Below are positions 42,955 through 52,287 of a stretch of DNA of 52,287 bases, one piece after another. Every line of letters begins with the position of its first letter. Position 1 is the first letter of the stretch. The notes beneath the pieces were generated by a model. That model did no database searches. It was not told where the DNA came from and was given only the letters and a program-made list of their open reading frames with translations. This stretch comes from Acidobacteriota bacterium. Lineage in GTDB: Bacteria > Acidobacteriota > Thermoanaerobaculia > Multivoradales > JBCCEF01. Location of the stretch: positions 1 through 52,287 of the forward strand of contig JBCCHV010000046.1 of the NCBI GenBank assembly GCA_039028635.1, in the 5' to 3' direction. A program made the position numbers and the translations under genes.

Positions 42955-45900
42955 ATGAGACGCCCTTCAAGATCATCCGTCCGAGCCGTGCACCTCAACC
43001 TGCTCATGATTTTTCTTTGCTTCACCATCCAGGCCGGCGAGGGCCCGCGCACCGAGCTCTGGCTCACCGGAGAGCTCGGCGCGGTGAGGGTCGGCGAGGA
43101 CTCGGCCTTGAGCACCGTTTCTCGGCAACCGACCCGGGCCGTGGCCTTCGATGAAGCCCGCGCGCGGGTCTGGCTCCTCGGCACCGACCGTCTCACCGTT
43201 CGCGAGCTCGCGGGATCGGACCTCTGGCATCTCGACCTCGACCTCGACGCCCGGGCCCCGGCCGCCATGGCGGTGGTGCCGGGGGACGGCGCGCTGTGGA
43301 TCGCGGCCGGCTCGCGCCTGATCAACGTCGGCGCAGCCGGGCAACACCTCGACAGCCTCGAGCTGCCCGCGCCGGCGGTCGCCATGGCCATGGAACCCGA
43401 GGGATCGACCCTCTGGGTCGCCGCCGGCGGGCGCCTCGGCGCCTATGACGCGATCTCGGGCCTGTCCCTCGGCGAATCCCTGGGCCAGCCGATCAACGAC
43501 CTCGCATTTTCCGACGGCACGCTCTGGGTGGCGCGCGCAGACGGCGTCTTCCGCCTTCGCGGTGGTCAGGAGAGCCCCTTCGCCAAGGTCGCCGGGGCCC
43601 TGGCGCTGGCACCGGACGGTCGAGGCGGGTTGTGGGTGGCCGTGGGGCCGGAGCTGATCCATCTCGACTCCCGAGGTGACCGCCAGAGCAAATCGCGACC
43701 GTTCGGCGAGCCGGACGACCTCGAGCACCTGGTGTTCGACCCCGTCTCGCACAGTGTCTGGGTCGCTTCCGGGAACCGGCTGAGGAGGCTGTCCCTCGAG
43801 GGTAAGGCTCTCGACGATCTCGCGCTGCCGACCGAGCAGCGCCTCGCAAAGCTCCGGCTACGACCCGTCCCGGTCGCCGATGGCAGCACCGCGGACCAGG
43901 ACTCCAACGACGGCGCAGCCTCCGGCGATGGCGCCGCGATCCGGCAGCGGATCCCCGCCAACGACCCACCGGACGGCAACGGCGGCGCCGACCTGATCGA
44001 CGAGAAAATTCCATCTCTGCGCGGCTTCGTCCCCAACAATCCCTTCATCACCGACGGTGAAATCGATGCCATCAACACCGCCAACGGCAACCTCACCTTG
44101 AGCATCCCGTTGGGCCAGACCTTCACCGTCGGCCCGCACCTGAGCTACCAGTTTCGGGCAATCTACAACTCGGACACCTTCGACCACGCATCCATCGCCT
44201 GCCTGAGCCCGGCGAACTGCGTCTCCACGTTTTCGACCACCCAGATCGCGCTACCCCAGCGCAGCAGCAACGCCGGCTTGGGTTGGGAGATCCATTTTGG
44301 CAAGCTGTTCCCGCCGGACGCGCCGAGCGGAATGGCCGCCCTCGATCAGCTCACCTGGCCGAACCGCGATCTCACCACCCTCGATTCCGATGCCTGGGTG
44401 TACATCAGTCCTCACGGCAGCTCCCACGTGCTCACCCATCTCCCGGGGCGGGACAACGACAACAACGGTCTGCCGCTCTTCTACTCCAAAGACAGCAGCC
44501 GTCTGCGCATGAAGCAGCGCAATTCCTCGACGGTGGACGTCGAGCATCCGAACGGCACCGTGTCCCGGTTCAAGCGCCACAACGGTCCCGAGGGCACCTT
44601 CGGCTGCGGCGGCGGGGCCACCGGTTGCTGGCGGCTGCACAAGATCCTCGACGGCTACGACAACCAGATCAGCTTCACCTATCCCGCCATCTCCGGCAAC
44701 GTCGAGGAGTGGAAAATCAGCGACAGCACCCAACGCGAGCACAAGATTTTCTTCTGGCGCGACTCGGCCAACCGCGCCGGAGGCGACGCCCAGACCGGCG
44801 ACAAGCTGCAGCTCCCCAACGGCGACGAGCTCGGTGATCTCAAGCGGATTCTCAACAAGATACGCGTCGCCGCCATCGGCGAGTCCTACGCGGAGTTCGT
44901 CTTCTCGTACAGCAATCCGGAGGTCGACCGCGGTCGACCGCACGATCCGACCGGCAACCTGGGACAGGCCTCGAGCACGATGACGGTCCCGCTGCTGACC
45001 GAGATCTCCATTCCCCTGTCGCAACCGTACAAGTTCCAGTACTTCACGGATTTTTCGCGCAGCGGCAAGGTCCAACAGGTGATTCTGCCGGCCCGCGGGC
45101 GCTTTGAATACGACTACGAGCCCTGGCACTTCCCCACCCAGTGCAACTACGACCCCAGCCCACCCAACCCACCGACAGGTTGGTTCTTCAGCCGATATGG
45201 AATCGGCGAGAAAAGTCACCACGGTCCGGACGGGACGCAGATCGCCAAGTGGACCTACTTCAACGACATCGAGCCCAACACCAACGTCGGCAACGGCGAG
45301 CTCTTCGGACCGGGCTGCAAGCGACCGGACTATCGCAAGACCCAGGTCGACGGCCCCACCGTTGCTGGCGTCTTCATCCGCGAAGAGTTTTTCAATGCCA
45401 TCACCCAGGGGCGCCAGTCACCTTCGGCCAACGACCCCATCAGCTCTTGGCAGATCACCGACGCGGGCTTGCCGTTCACCAAGACCATCTCCCAAGGCAC
45501 GGAGGACTCTGACCGCATCTTCCTCTCCCAACGCATCAGCCAGTGCGGGCTTCTTTCCTGTGACGTGATGCGAGAAAAATACGTTCGCTACGCCATGGAA
45601 TGGCGCACCGGCTGCAGCGCCACCCTGCTGTTCCGGGACGAAGCCAGCTGCTGGCAGGTGGACCCGGTGCCGGTGCGCGAGCGGACCATCTTCCTGCAGG
45701 ACGCAGGCAAATGGAAGGAGACACGAAGGGAGCACCACGATGGCGCCGGCAACCAGGAGACCGTTCGCTTCATCGACGACTTCCTCGGCAGCGAGCGAGT
45801 CGTAACCCACACGACGGACTTCAATGTCGGGGCAGCGACGGCTCGTCCCGAGAGCTCGACCACCGGCTACATCACGATGGGATCACCGCAGACCTACCTG

Positions 45901-48900
45901 CCGAAACAGAACGAGCGATGGCTGTTGACCACTTTCGATGCCAAGACCCAGAGCGAGAACGGCGTCACCTACCGCACCGACTACGCCTTCGACGACAAGG
46001 GCACGGTCAAGTGCATTCGCCAGCGGCGCCGCGCAACCAGCGAAAATGCCCGCGACGTGGTCACCAAGTACACCCTCGGCGGCACCGCCGGATCCAACGC
46101 CGGCATGATCGAGCTCGAGGTCATCGCCGGCGGCGAGAACGGCACCCTGGCCCCCGGCGTCTGCAACGTCCAGGGCAGCGAAGGCGACACTAAGTTCACC
46201 TTCGACCACGGCAACACCTCGATGACCCGCTCGAGCACTCGCATCGGCTCCTTCCCCTACCGCTTCCGCGCCGTCATCGATCGCAACACGGGTCTCCCGA
46301 CGGCGACCTTCAATCCCTCCGGCCAAAGAACGGACATCGCCTACGACGTCCTCGGTCGGCCCACCCAGTCGACCCCGACCACCTCGCTCAGCGAAGCGAC
46401 CACGACGCTGATCTACAGCAATGAGGCCGATCAGCCGGCGACCATCGAAGTCGAGCGCAAGTTCGGCACCACCGTGTTCGCCAACGAGCTCCTGGTCTAC
46501 GACCCCTTCGGCCGGTTGCAGCGGGAGCTGCGAAATCGCCCAACGGGGCAAGCGGCCACCACGCGGTCGGAACGCCTCACCACCTACGACCCGCTGGGAC
46601 GCGTCACAGCGATCACCACGATGCAACCGGAAGGGGCATCGGTCGCCAACGGCGCCACCAAGTTCTCGCAGTTCGACGCCGTCGGCCGGGCCAAACTGAT
46701 CACCCGACCGGACGGCACCACCGAAAAGCGCTTCTACAAGGGCGAGCGCGAGATGAGCTCCGAGGTCGAGATCCAGACTTCGGCGGCCGCAACCTCGACG
46801 GTCTTGACAACCACCGAGTTTGACGGCCTTGGCCGAAGGGTTCTGGTGCGAAATCCCTTGTATGCCTTGGCGACGCGCTACGACCCCAAAGGGCAAATCA
46901 TCGGTCTGGAACGACTGAGTAATGACACCTTCGCCCTCGTACAGCAGCGTCTTTTCGAACTGGACAATCGCGAGATCCTGATCTCCGAAAGCCACCCCGA
47001 AATCGGCTCGACCGCCGGACTGGGCAAGATCACCTTCAAGCCCGGCCCTCTGGGAAATCCGCGGGAAGTCGCCAACGGATTCGTCACCCTGCTCCACGAA
47101 TACGACGGCGATGCGCGGCTGGTCGAGGTGCGCGAGCCGAGCGGTCGCGTCTGGGAAGAGTTCGAGTGGGGCACCGCAAACTCGCAGGGCAACTTCAGTC
47201 TCGGCAAGATCGTCCAAGCCAAACGCCACAACTATCCGCCGCCGGGCATCGACTGGATGTTCGTCGAGGATTACCAGTACAAGGGGCGTCTCGGCAAGAT
47301 GAGCAATCGCCGAATCCAGCTGCAGTTTCCCAACACGCCGATTCCTGAGGAGGAGTTCGGCCACACATTCGATCAGAGCTGGGAATACGACCACGTCGGC
47401 AACGTCGTCTCGACCATTTACCCGACCTGCGTCGACACACCCCAGAACGACTGGCAGTACTGCAACGACCCGTTCGACGACCAGCCGCCCCATCACGAGG
47501 TCGAACGCACCCTCAACCAGGGCCTGCCAGTCGAGATTTCCTCCGAGCTCGACAACGATTTGTGGGCGCAGTACAAGTACCACCCGAACTTCCAGATCCA
47601 CCGCATCGACTACTCGAACCTGGCCCATACGGATCGCACCCAGGGGGCCCACGGCATGCAGCGGCCAGCCCGTTTCAAGCACTACGGCGGTCCCGCCGGC
47701 AACACCCTCTACTTCGACTCCGGCGACTACCAGTACGACGGCGCCGGAAACATCTGGAGCATCGGGGTCGACAAGTACGAGTACGATGAGGTCAGCCGGC
47801 TGGTACGCGGCACCGCCGCCGTGGCCGGACGGTTCGAGACCTACACCTACGATCTCAAGGACAACCTGACCAGCGTCGCCCGCGATGGCGGCGGAGCCGC
47901 CGGCTTCAACATCAATGGCAAGAACCGCCTGATCGGCAACGTCAACCGACCGCCGGACACGGTCTACGACGCTGCTGGCAACGTGGTGCGGGTGGGACCG
48001 GCGGCCAATCCCATCTTCGAGCTCAGCCACGACGCCTACAACATGGTGTCGACCATCATCACCCAGTTCCCGCAGCCGGCGGAGGAATACCACGCCTACG
48101 GTCCGGGCAACTTCCGCTGGGTGAGCTTCAATGCCACCACCGGTGAACGCTTCTGGACCCTGCGCGACCGCGACGGGAAGGTCCTACGCGAGCACCGGGT
48201 CACCGGCTGGGGGCGCTACGTCTCCCCCTCCCAACCCGGGGAACACTGGGAGTTCCTCAAGGACCTGGTTCATGGGCCTCAGGGGTTGATCGCCACCCGT
48301 GACGGCCAAGGCGAAAAGCACTACTTCCATCAGGACCATCTGGGATCGAACCGCCTGGTCACGGACCAGAGTGGCAACGACGTAGGGCGCTGGAACTTCT
48401 ACCCCTACGGCGCCCTCGCCTCGGGTGGCGGCCACCAGGAACGCGCCGCACAGTTCGCCGGCCACGAGCTCGACCGCCACGAGGCCACCTACTACATGCT
48501 GGCCCGCAGCTACATCCCCCTGTGGATGCGGTTCGCCAACGTCGACCCGGCGAGGACGGGCTGGAATCTCTACGAGTACGCCAACAGCAATCCGGTGAAC
48601 TTCATCGATCCCGATGGAAGGGCCGCGCAGACCCCTGAAGATGAAGCCGAGGTCTCCCTGGCCCTGAGCGTGATGGGAGTCGGTCTCGGAATCATAGCCC
48701 TCGAAGTTGCCGCTCCAGTCATTGCAGCCGCCGGTATTGTCGTAGGCGTTGGCAGCGTGGTCTCCGGTGCGAACTCGAGCTCTCGGGCCGATGATTCCGC
48801 CTCCGTCCAGAACGATGTTCAAGGAGCTCCTACAGACGTAAGAAACATAATCAACCAAAAGATCTCCGAGCTCCAAGGAGAAATCGAGCTGGCAAACGGA

Positions 48901-49131
48901 GAGCTTGCAGTCCTCAGTGCGGAACGAGGAGACAACGGAAAAAGTGAAAGCGCGAACAGGAGCATCTTGCAGAGAGACGTGTTCAGAAACGGCGGAAGAT
49001 TCATCGGGGGAGAAAGCAATGCCCAGAACACTGCAGCCGCCACCGAGAGAAGAAACGAGGCTCAGCAGCAGATCGACCGGCTAAGAGCTTTCGAAGCTCA
49101 ATTCCTGCGGAACAGACCTCCCCAGCAGTAG
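42955..49131 (+). CDS. Secreted RHS/YD-repeat protein with beta-propeller N-terminus
   Basis: 2058 aa. A signal peptide (RRPSRSSVRAVHLNLLMIFLCFTIQA) is followed by a propeller-like region (about 40-310) with recurring LWVA blades. A long tract of Rhs/YD repeats follows (about 420-1850), then the Rhs core end: HLGSNRLVTDQSGNDVGRWN and WNLYEYANSNPVNFIDPDGR (DPDGR about 1885-1889). The last ~169 residues are a variable tip with a hydrophobic stretch (VMGVGLGIIALEVAAPVIAA) and a polar helical end, and have lower GC. RHS shells enclose and deliver a C-terminal payload; the tip's activity is not recognisable and no immunity gene is seen. ATG at 42955 with GGAG 8 nt upstream. Confidence 0.93.
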   Translation: MRRPSRSSVRAVHLNLLMIFLCFTIQAGEGPRTELWLTGELGAVRVGEDSALSTVSRQPTRAVAFDEARARVWLLGTDRLTVRELAGSDLWHLDLDLDARAPAAMAVVPGDGALWIAAGSRLINVGAAGQHLDSLELPAPAVAMAMEPEGSTLWVAAGGRLGAYDAISGLSLGESLGQPINDLAFSDGTLWVARADGVFRLRGGQESPFAKVAGALALAPDGRGGLWVAVGPELIHLDSRGDRQSKSRPFGEPDDLEHLVFDPVSHSVWVASGNRLRRLSLEGKALDDLALPTEQRLAKLRLRPVPVADGSTADQDSNDGAASGDGAAIRQRIPANDPPDGNGGADLIDEKIPSLRGFVPNNPFITDGEIDAINTANGNLTLSIPLGQTFTVGPHLSYQFRAIYNSDTFDHASIACLSPANCVSTFSTTQIALPQRSSNAGLGWEIHFGKLFPPDAPSGMAALDQLTWPNRDLTTLDSDAWVYISPHGSSHVLTHLPGRDNDNNGLPLFYSKDSSRLRMKQRNSSTVDVEHPNGTVSRFKRHNGPEGTFGCGGGATGCWRLHKILDGYDNQISFTYPAISGNVEEWKISDSTQREHKIFFWRDSANRAGGDAQTGDKLQLPNGDELGDLKRILNKIRVAAIGESYAEFVFSYSNPEVDRGRPHDPTGNLGQASSTMTVPLLTEISIPLSQPYKFQYFTDFSRSGKVQQVILPARGRFEYDYEPWHFPTQCNYDPSPPNPPTGWFFSRYGIGEKSHHGPDGTQIAKWTYFNDIEPNTNVGNGELFGPGCKRPDYRKTQVDGPTVAGVFIREEFFNAITQGRQSPSANDPISSWQITDAGLPFTKTISQGTEDSDRIFLSQRISQCGLLSCDVMREKYVRYAMEWRTGCSATLLFRDEASCWQVDPVPVRERTIFLQDAGKWKETRREHHDGAGNQETVRFIDDFLGSERVVTHTTDFNVGAATARPESSTTGYITMGSPQTYLPKQNERWLLTTFDAKTQSENGVTYRTDYAFDDKGTVKCIRQRRRATSENARDVVTKYTLGGTAGSNAGMIELEVIAGGENGTLAPGVCNVQGSEGDTKFTFDHGNTSMTRSSTRIGSFPYRFRAVIDRNTGLPTATFNPSGQRTDIAYDVLGRPTQSTPTTSLSEATTTLIYSNEADQPATIEVERKFGTTVFANELLVYDPFGRLQRELRNRPTGQAATTRSERLTTYDPLGRVTAITTMQPEGASVANGATKFSQFDAVGRAKLITRPDGTTEKRFYKGEREMSSEVEIQTSAAATSTVLTTTEFDGLGRRVLVRNPLYALATRYDPKGQIIGLERLSNDTFALVQQRLFELDNREILISESHPEIGSTAGLGKITFKPGPLGNPREVANGFVTLLHEYDGDARLVEVREPSGRVWEEFEWGTANSQGNFSLGKIVQAKRHNYPPPGIDWMFVEDYQYKGRLGKMSNRRIQLQFPNTPIPEEEFGHTFDQSWEYDHVGNVVSTIYPTCVDTPQNDWQYCNDPFDDQPPHHEVERTLNQGLPVEISSELDNDLWAQYKYHPNFQIHRIDYSNLAHTDRTQGAHGMQRPARFKHYGGPAGNTLYFDSGDYQYDGAGNIWSIGVDKYEYDEVSRLVRGTAAVAGRFETYTYDLKDNLTSVARDGGGAAGFNINGKNRLIGNVNRPPDTVYDAAGNVVRVGPAANPIFELSHDAYNMVSTIITQFPQPAEEYHAYGPGNFRWVSFNATTGERFWTLRDRDGKVLREHRVTGWGRYVSPSQPGEHWEFLKDLVHGPQGLIATRDGQGEKHYFHQDHLGSNRLVTDQSGNDVGRWNFYPYGALASGGGHQERAAQFAGHELDRHEATYYMLARSYIPLWMRFANVDPARTGWNLYEYANSNPVNFIDPDGRAAQTPEDEAEVSLALSVMGVGLGIIALEVAAPVIAAAGIVVGVGSVVSGANSSSRADDSASVQNDVQGAPTDVRNIINQKISELQGEIELANGELAVLSAERGDNGKSESANRSILQRDVFRNGGRFIGGESNAQNTAAATERRNEAQQQIDRLRAFEAQFLRNRPPQQ

Positions 49132-49144
49132 GTCTTCACAGGAA

Positions 49145-49170
49145 CGGGCGGGCCCGCACGGGCCCGCCCG
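49145..49170. terminator. Bidirectional GC hairpin between RHS and mqnC
   Basis: Perfect 12-bp stem CGGGCGGGCCCG/CGGGCCCGCCCG, only 14 nt after the RHS stop, between convergent genes. No strong U-tract; probably a transcript boundary for both. Confidence 0.6.
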
Positions 49171-49279
49171 GTAGCAAAGAGAGCTGCTGCTACGAACCCT
49201 CACTCTGGCCCGACCATCTCACCGACCTTCAGCTGCGAGACAGCGGGTAGGGCTCTCGCAGGGGTAAGGACCCACTCCC

Positions 49280-50461
49280 CTAACCGATGATCGGCAGGGC
49301 AGCGGCGCTGGGCCGGTTCTCGGGGGTGAGAGCTCCTTGGTAGCGCTCGGCGGCCTCGACCGTGTCCTCGGGCGACACGAAGCGCTCGTAGAGATTGGTG
49401 CGCTGGCGCGGCTCGTAGCCGGCCGCACGGATCAGGTGCTCCATCTCCGCCTGACTCATCTTGTAGGCGGTGCCGGCGGCCGAGACGACGTTCTCCTCGA
49501 TCATGATCGAGCCCATGTCGTCGGCGCCGAAGCGCAGCCCGGCCTGACCGATCTTCTTGCCTTGGGTCACCCAGGAAGTCTGCAGATGGGCGATGTTGTC
49601 CATGAACAGCCGCGACACGGCAAGGGTGCGCAGATACTCATCGGCAAAGGTCTCGGGAATATCCGGCAGGTCGGTGTTATCGCTCTGGAAGGTCCACGAG
49701 ATGAAGGCCGTGAAGCCGTCCGTCTCGTCCTGCAGATCGCGAATCCGCTGGAAGTGCTCGACCCTCGCCTCGAGGGGCTCGCCCATGCCGTACATCATGG
49801 TGGCCGAGGTGCGTAGGCCGTTGCGGTGAGCCTGCCGCATGATGTCGATCCACTCGTCGGCGGAGGTCTTGGGGTGGGCCAGAATCCGCTTGCGGGTGTC
49901 GTTCGACAGAATCTCGGCGCCGCCACCCGGGATCGACTGGAGGCCCGCCGCCTTGAGGGCGGCGATGACGTCGTAGAAGCTCATCCGCTCCTTCTTGGCG
50001 ATGAACTTCACCTCCGGCGGCGAAAAAGCGTGGATATGGGCTTCCGGGTAGTGCTCGCGGATGTAGGTCAGCAGGTCGACGTAGTAGGACAGCCCGAGCT
50101 TCGGGTGCACCCCGCCCTGCATCAGGATGCCGGTACCGTGGAGGGCCAGGGTCTCTTCGATCTTGCGGCCGATCTCCTCGAAGGGCAAGAGGTAGCCCTC
50201 GGGATCGCCCGGCTTGCGGTAGAAGGCGCAAAAGCGGCACTTGTAGACGCAAACGTTGGTGTAGTTGATGTTGCGATCGATGTTGTAGGTCGCAACACCG
50301 GCATTGTTGAAGCGGTTGCGGACCTCGTCGGCAACCACTCCGACCTCGAGGAGATCGCCCTCGAGCAGCAGGGTGTGGGCGTCACCGGCACTGATTCGGC
50401 GGCCGGCGAGGACATCGTCGTAGATCTCGGAGACGGGGCGTCCAGATGGCTTCCAGTCCAT
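49280..50461 (-). CDS. mqnC: Cyclic dehypoxanthine futalosine synthase
   Basis: 393 aa. Radical-SAM enzyme of the futalosine menaquinone pathway that cyclises dehypoxanthine futalosine. Iron-sulfur motif CVYKCRFC (Cys71, 75, 78) followed by AFYRKPGDPEGYLLP, LMQGGVHPKLGLSYY, IPGGGAEIL and SIMIEENVVSAAG. The CxxxCxxCAFYR sequence points to MqnC rather than MqnE. Follows mqnA by 40 nt. Confidence 0.95.
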   Translation of the reverse strand: MDWKPSGRPVSEIYDDVLAGRRISAGDAHTLLLEGDLLEVGVVADEVRNRFNNAGVATYNIDRNINYTNVCVYKCRFCAFYRKPGDPEGYLLPFEEIGRKIEETLALHGTGILMQGGVHPKLGLSYYVDLLTYIREHYPEAHIHAFSPPEVKFIAKKERMSFYDVIAALKAAGLQSIPGGGAEILSNDTRKRILAHPKTSADEWIDIMRQAHRNGLRTSATMMYGMGEPLEARVEHFQRIRDLQDETDGFTAFISWTFQSDNTDLPDIPETFADEYLRTLAVSRLFMDNIAHLQTSWVTQGKKIGQAGLRFGADDMGSIMIEENVVSAAGTAYKMSQAEMEHLIRAAGYEPRQRTNLYERFVSPEDTVEAAERYQGALTPENRPSAAALPIIG

Positions 50462-50501
50462 AGCTCTACCAATCTATTGAATCGTGCCCTGCCGGGCAAC
50501 C

Positions 50502-51296
50502 TCAGGTTCGGAAGGTCAAGGCCGGCTCGGCCTCCAGCAGGCCGTTGCGGTGGGCCCGGCGATAGAACTCCTCGAGGCCCTTGCGCTGCTCCTCACGGAG
50601 AAAAAAGGACAGGTTTTCGGTCAGGTAGGAGCGGACTTCGGCGGTTTCCAGGGCGAGCTCCGCCGCCGCCTCCCGTACCAGCGTATCGAGAGAGCCGAGG
50701 CCGTGCCGCAGGCTGGTCTTGAAGTAGAAGGCGAGATCGGGAAAATCGACCGTCGCCCGCACCGCCCAAACGGCGAAGACGAAGGGCAGGCCGGTCAACG
50801 CCATCCACTCGGCGGCGAGGTCGAGCACCAGGTAGCGGTCGCGGTCGATCTTGAGTGCCGGATCGCCGATCACCAGGGCGGCGTCCGCTTGGCGCATCAT
50901 GGTCTCGATCTCCGGCGCCTGGGAGACGAACTCCGGATCGCGCTCGAACCGTTCGCGCAGCAGGATGCGAAGCAGCGCGGCGGAGGTTCGGCTGTTGTGG
51001 TCGAGGGCGACGGTGCGCACCGCTTCGATCGGGCGACGCGAGACCAGCAGAACGCTCCGCACTTCCTGCTCGGCGGCCACGCAGAGGTCCGGAATGATCT
51101 CCAGACCGGCAATGCGCGGCACCTCGATCGACGGGATCAAGCCAACGTCGAGACTGCCTTGCGCCAGCAGTCGCGCGACCAGCGCCGGCGGATGGAAGGT
51201 CGGCGTGAACAGGTTCGCGTGATGCCCCTTGAGAAAGCCCCACGCGAGCGGTTTGCTGTTCAGATAATTGACGATGCCGACGCGGAGCTTGGGCAA
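50502..51296 (-). CDS. mqnA: Chorismate dehydratase
   Basis: 264 aa. First step of the futalosine pathway: chorismate to 3-enolpyruvyl-benzoate. Periplasmic-binding-protein-like fold; start [61 protein letters not shown] and LPFVFAVWA. Starts 9 nt after the rho stop, so rho-mqnA-mqnC form one transcript. Confidence 0.95.
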   Translation of the reverse strand: MPKLRVGIVNYLNSKPLAWGFLKGHHANLFTPTFHPPALVARLLAQGSLDVGLIPSIEVPRIAGLEIIPDLCVAAEQEVRSVLLVSRRPIEAVRTVALDHNSRTSAALLRILLRERFERDPEFVSQAPEIETMMRQADAALVIGDPALKIDRDRYLVLDLAAEWMALTGLPFVFAVWAVRATVDFPDLAFYFKTSLRHGLGSLDTLVREAAAELALETAEVRSYLTENLSFFLREEQRKGLEEFYRRAHRNGLLEAEPALTFRT

Positions 51297-51305
51297 AGAC
51301 CTTCC

Positions 51306-52287
51306 TTATCTCGACATTGCGTTGAGGAAGTCCTGGTTGGCCTTGGTTTTGGACAGCTTGTCGAGGAGCAGCTCCATGCTCTCCACCGTCGAGAGCGGGT
51401 TGAGGACCTTGCGCAGCACCCAGACCCGGCGCAGCTCGTCCTCTTCCATCAACAGCTCTTCCTTGCGGGTACCGGACTTGTTGATGTCGATCGCCGGGAA
51501 GACGCGCTTGTCCACCAGCTTGCGATCGAGGTGGATCTCGCAGTTACCGGTGCCCTTGAACTCCTCGAAGATGACGTCGTCCATGCGGCTGCCGGTGTCC
51601 ACCAGGGCGGTCGCGATGATGGTCAGGGAGCCCCCCTCCTCGATGTTGCGGGCGGCGCCGAAGAATCGCTTCGGACGATGCAGGGCGTTGGCGTCGATAC
51701 CACCCGAGAGCACCTTGCCGGAGGGCGGCTGGACGGTGTTGTAGGCCCGCGCCAGACGAGTGATCGAGTCGAGGAGAATGACGACGTCCTTGCGGTGCTC
51801 GATGAGGCGCTTGGCCTTCTCGATGACCATCTCCGCCACCTGGACGTGACGGGTCGCCGGCTCGTCGAAGGTCGAGGAGACCACCTCTCCCTGCACCGAA
51901 CGCTGCATGTCGGTCACTTCCTCGGGGCGCTCGTCGATCAGCAGCACGATCAGGATGGTCTCGGGATGGTTCTTCTCGAGGGAATGGGCAATCGACTGCA
52001 GCAGCATCGTCTTGCCGGTACGCGGCGGAGCCACGATCAGGGCGCGCTGGCCCTTCCCCATAGGTGTTGCGAGGTCCATTACCCGGGACGCCATGTCGCC
52101 GGGAACCTCGAGCTTGAGACGCTCCTCCGGATAGAGCGGCGTCAGGTTGTCGAAGAAGATCTTGTTGCGCGCCTGCTCGGGATGCTCGAAGTTGACCGCC
52201 TCGACCTTGATCAGGGCGAAGTAGCGCTCCCCTTCCTTGGGCTGACGCACCTGGCCCGACACGGTGTCCCCGGTGCGCAGGTCGAAG
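51306..52287 (-). CDS. rho: Transcription termination factor Rho (C-terminal part, window edge)
   Basis: About 327 residues of the hexameric RNA-dependent ATPase. It includes the end of the RNA-binding domain ([32 protein letters not shown]), Walker [47 protein letters not shown], the Q/R loop region and the C-terminus [13 protein letters not shown]. The 5' end lies beyond the right edge; the frame is open through 52287. Confidence 0.97.
   Translation of the reverse strand, partial: FDLRTGDTVSGQVRQPKEGERYFALIKVEAVNFEHPEQARNKIFFDNLTPLYPEERLKLEVPGDMASRVMDLATPMGKGQRALIVAPPRTGKTMLLQSIAHSLEKNHPETILIVLLIDERPEEVTDMQRSVQGEVVSSTFDEPATRHVQVAEMVIEKAKRLIEHRKDVVILLDSITRLARAYNTVQPPSGKVLSGGIDANALHRPKRFFGAARNIEEGGSLTIIATALVDTGSRMDDVIFEEFKGTGNCEIHLDRKLVDKRVFPAIDINKSGTRKEELLMEEDELRRVWVLRKVLNPLSTVESMELLLDKLSKTKANQDFLNAMSR

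Noticed and set aside
45883-48093. 736-codon minus-strand open frame inside the RHS gene
   Set aside because: Antisense shadow of a strongly supported RHS coding sequence; no motif or ribosome site.

Overview
The window is about 52 kb of a high-GC (roughly two-thirds G+C) Gram-negative-type chromosome, almost entirely housekeeping genes. I see no phage, plasmid, transposase or CRISPR. The gene mix fits Acidobacteriota, possibly a Thermoanaerobaculia-like lineage: futalosine menaquinone genes mqnA/mqnC, a TPR-linked Ser/Thr kinase beside an FHA-sigma54 activator, a giant secreted RHS protein, and a secreted RlpA lipoprotein. The taxonomic placement is inference; no rRNA gene is present.

Layout. 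1-790: tufB 5' end and the tRNA-Thr/Tyr/Gly/Thr cluster in the classical thrU-tyrU-glyT-thrT-tufB order. 850-7.57 kb (minus): rplM-rpsI-rpsB-tsf-pyrH-frr-rlmB, then a GT39-like membrane protein. 7.85-14.0 kb (minus): arcA-arcC, argF, ubiE/menG, folD, coaE, rdgB, with several 4-nt start/stop overlaps. 14.2-16.8 kb (plus): purB, three tandem multi-hairpin repeats, rlpA. 16.8-17.45 kb: a 263-bp tandem duplication. 17.45-23.5 kb (minus): ddl, serA with a class V aminotransferase, an orphan gene, namZ, moaC. 23.6-31.1 kb: a TIGR04283 glycosyltransferase (plus), a fourth multi-hairpin repeat, hup, rsmB, fmt, ftsK, rsmA. 31.3-37.4 kb: GAF-GGDEF cyclase (plus), O-antigen-ligase-like membrane protein (minus), ALDH7-type dehydrogenase (plus), lipid kinase (minus). 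37.9-49.1 kb: FHA-sigma54 activator and TPR Ser/Thr kinase (minus), divergent from a 2058-residue secreted RHS/YD-repeat protein (plus). 49.3-end (minus): rho (partial), mqnA, mqnC.

The two most unusual things are these. (1) A multi-hairpin repeat occurs four times (three in tandem after purB, one after hup). It lies downstream of, and co-oriented with, the preceding gene, and its stems show compensatory base changes between copies. (2) A probable signalling unit: the divergent region between the kinase and the RHS gene holds a near-consensus sigma54 promoter (GG-N10-GC, TGGCAT...TTGCT) facing the RHS gene, with inverted repeats about 100 to 160 nt upstream where an enhancer-binding protein would bind. 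The only sigma54 activator in view is the kinase-linked FHA protein, and its GAFTGA loop is altered to GVATGV.

Many starts lack a Shine-Dalgarno and instead have a TGCTAnnAT-like -10 ending 7-9 nt before the start codon, suggesting leaderless transcripts.
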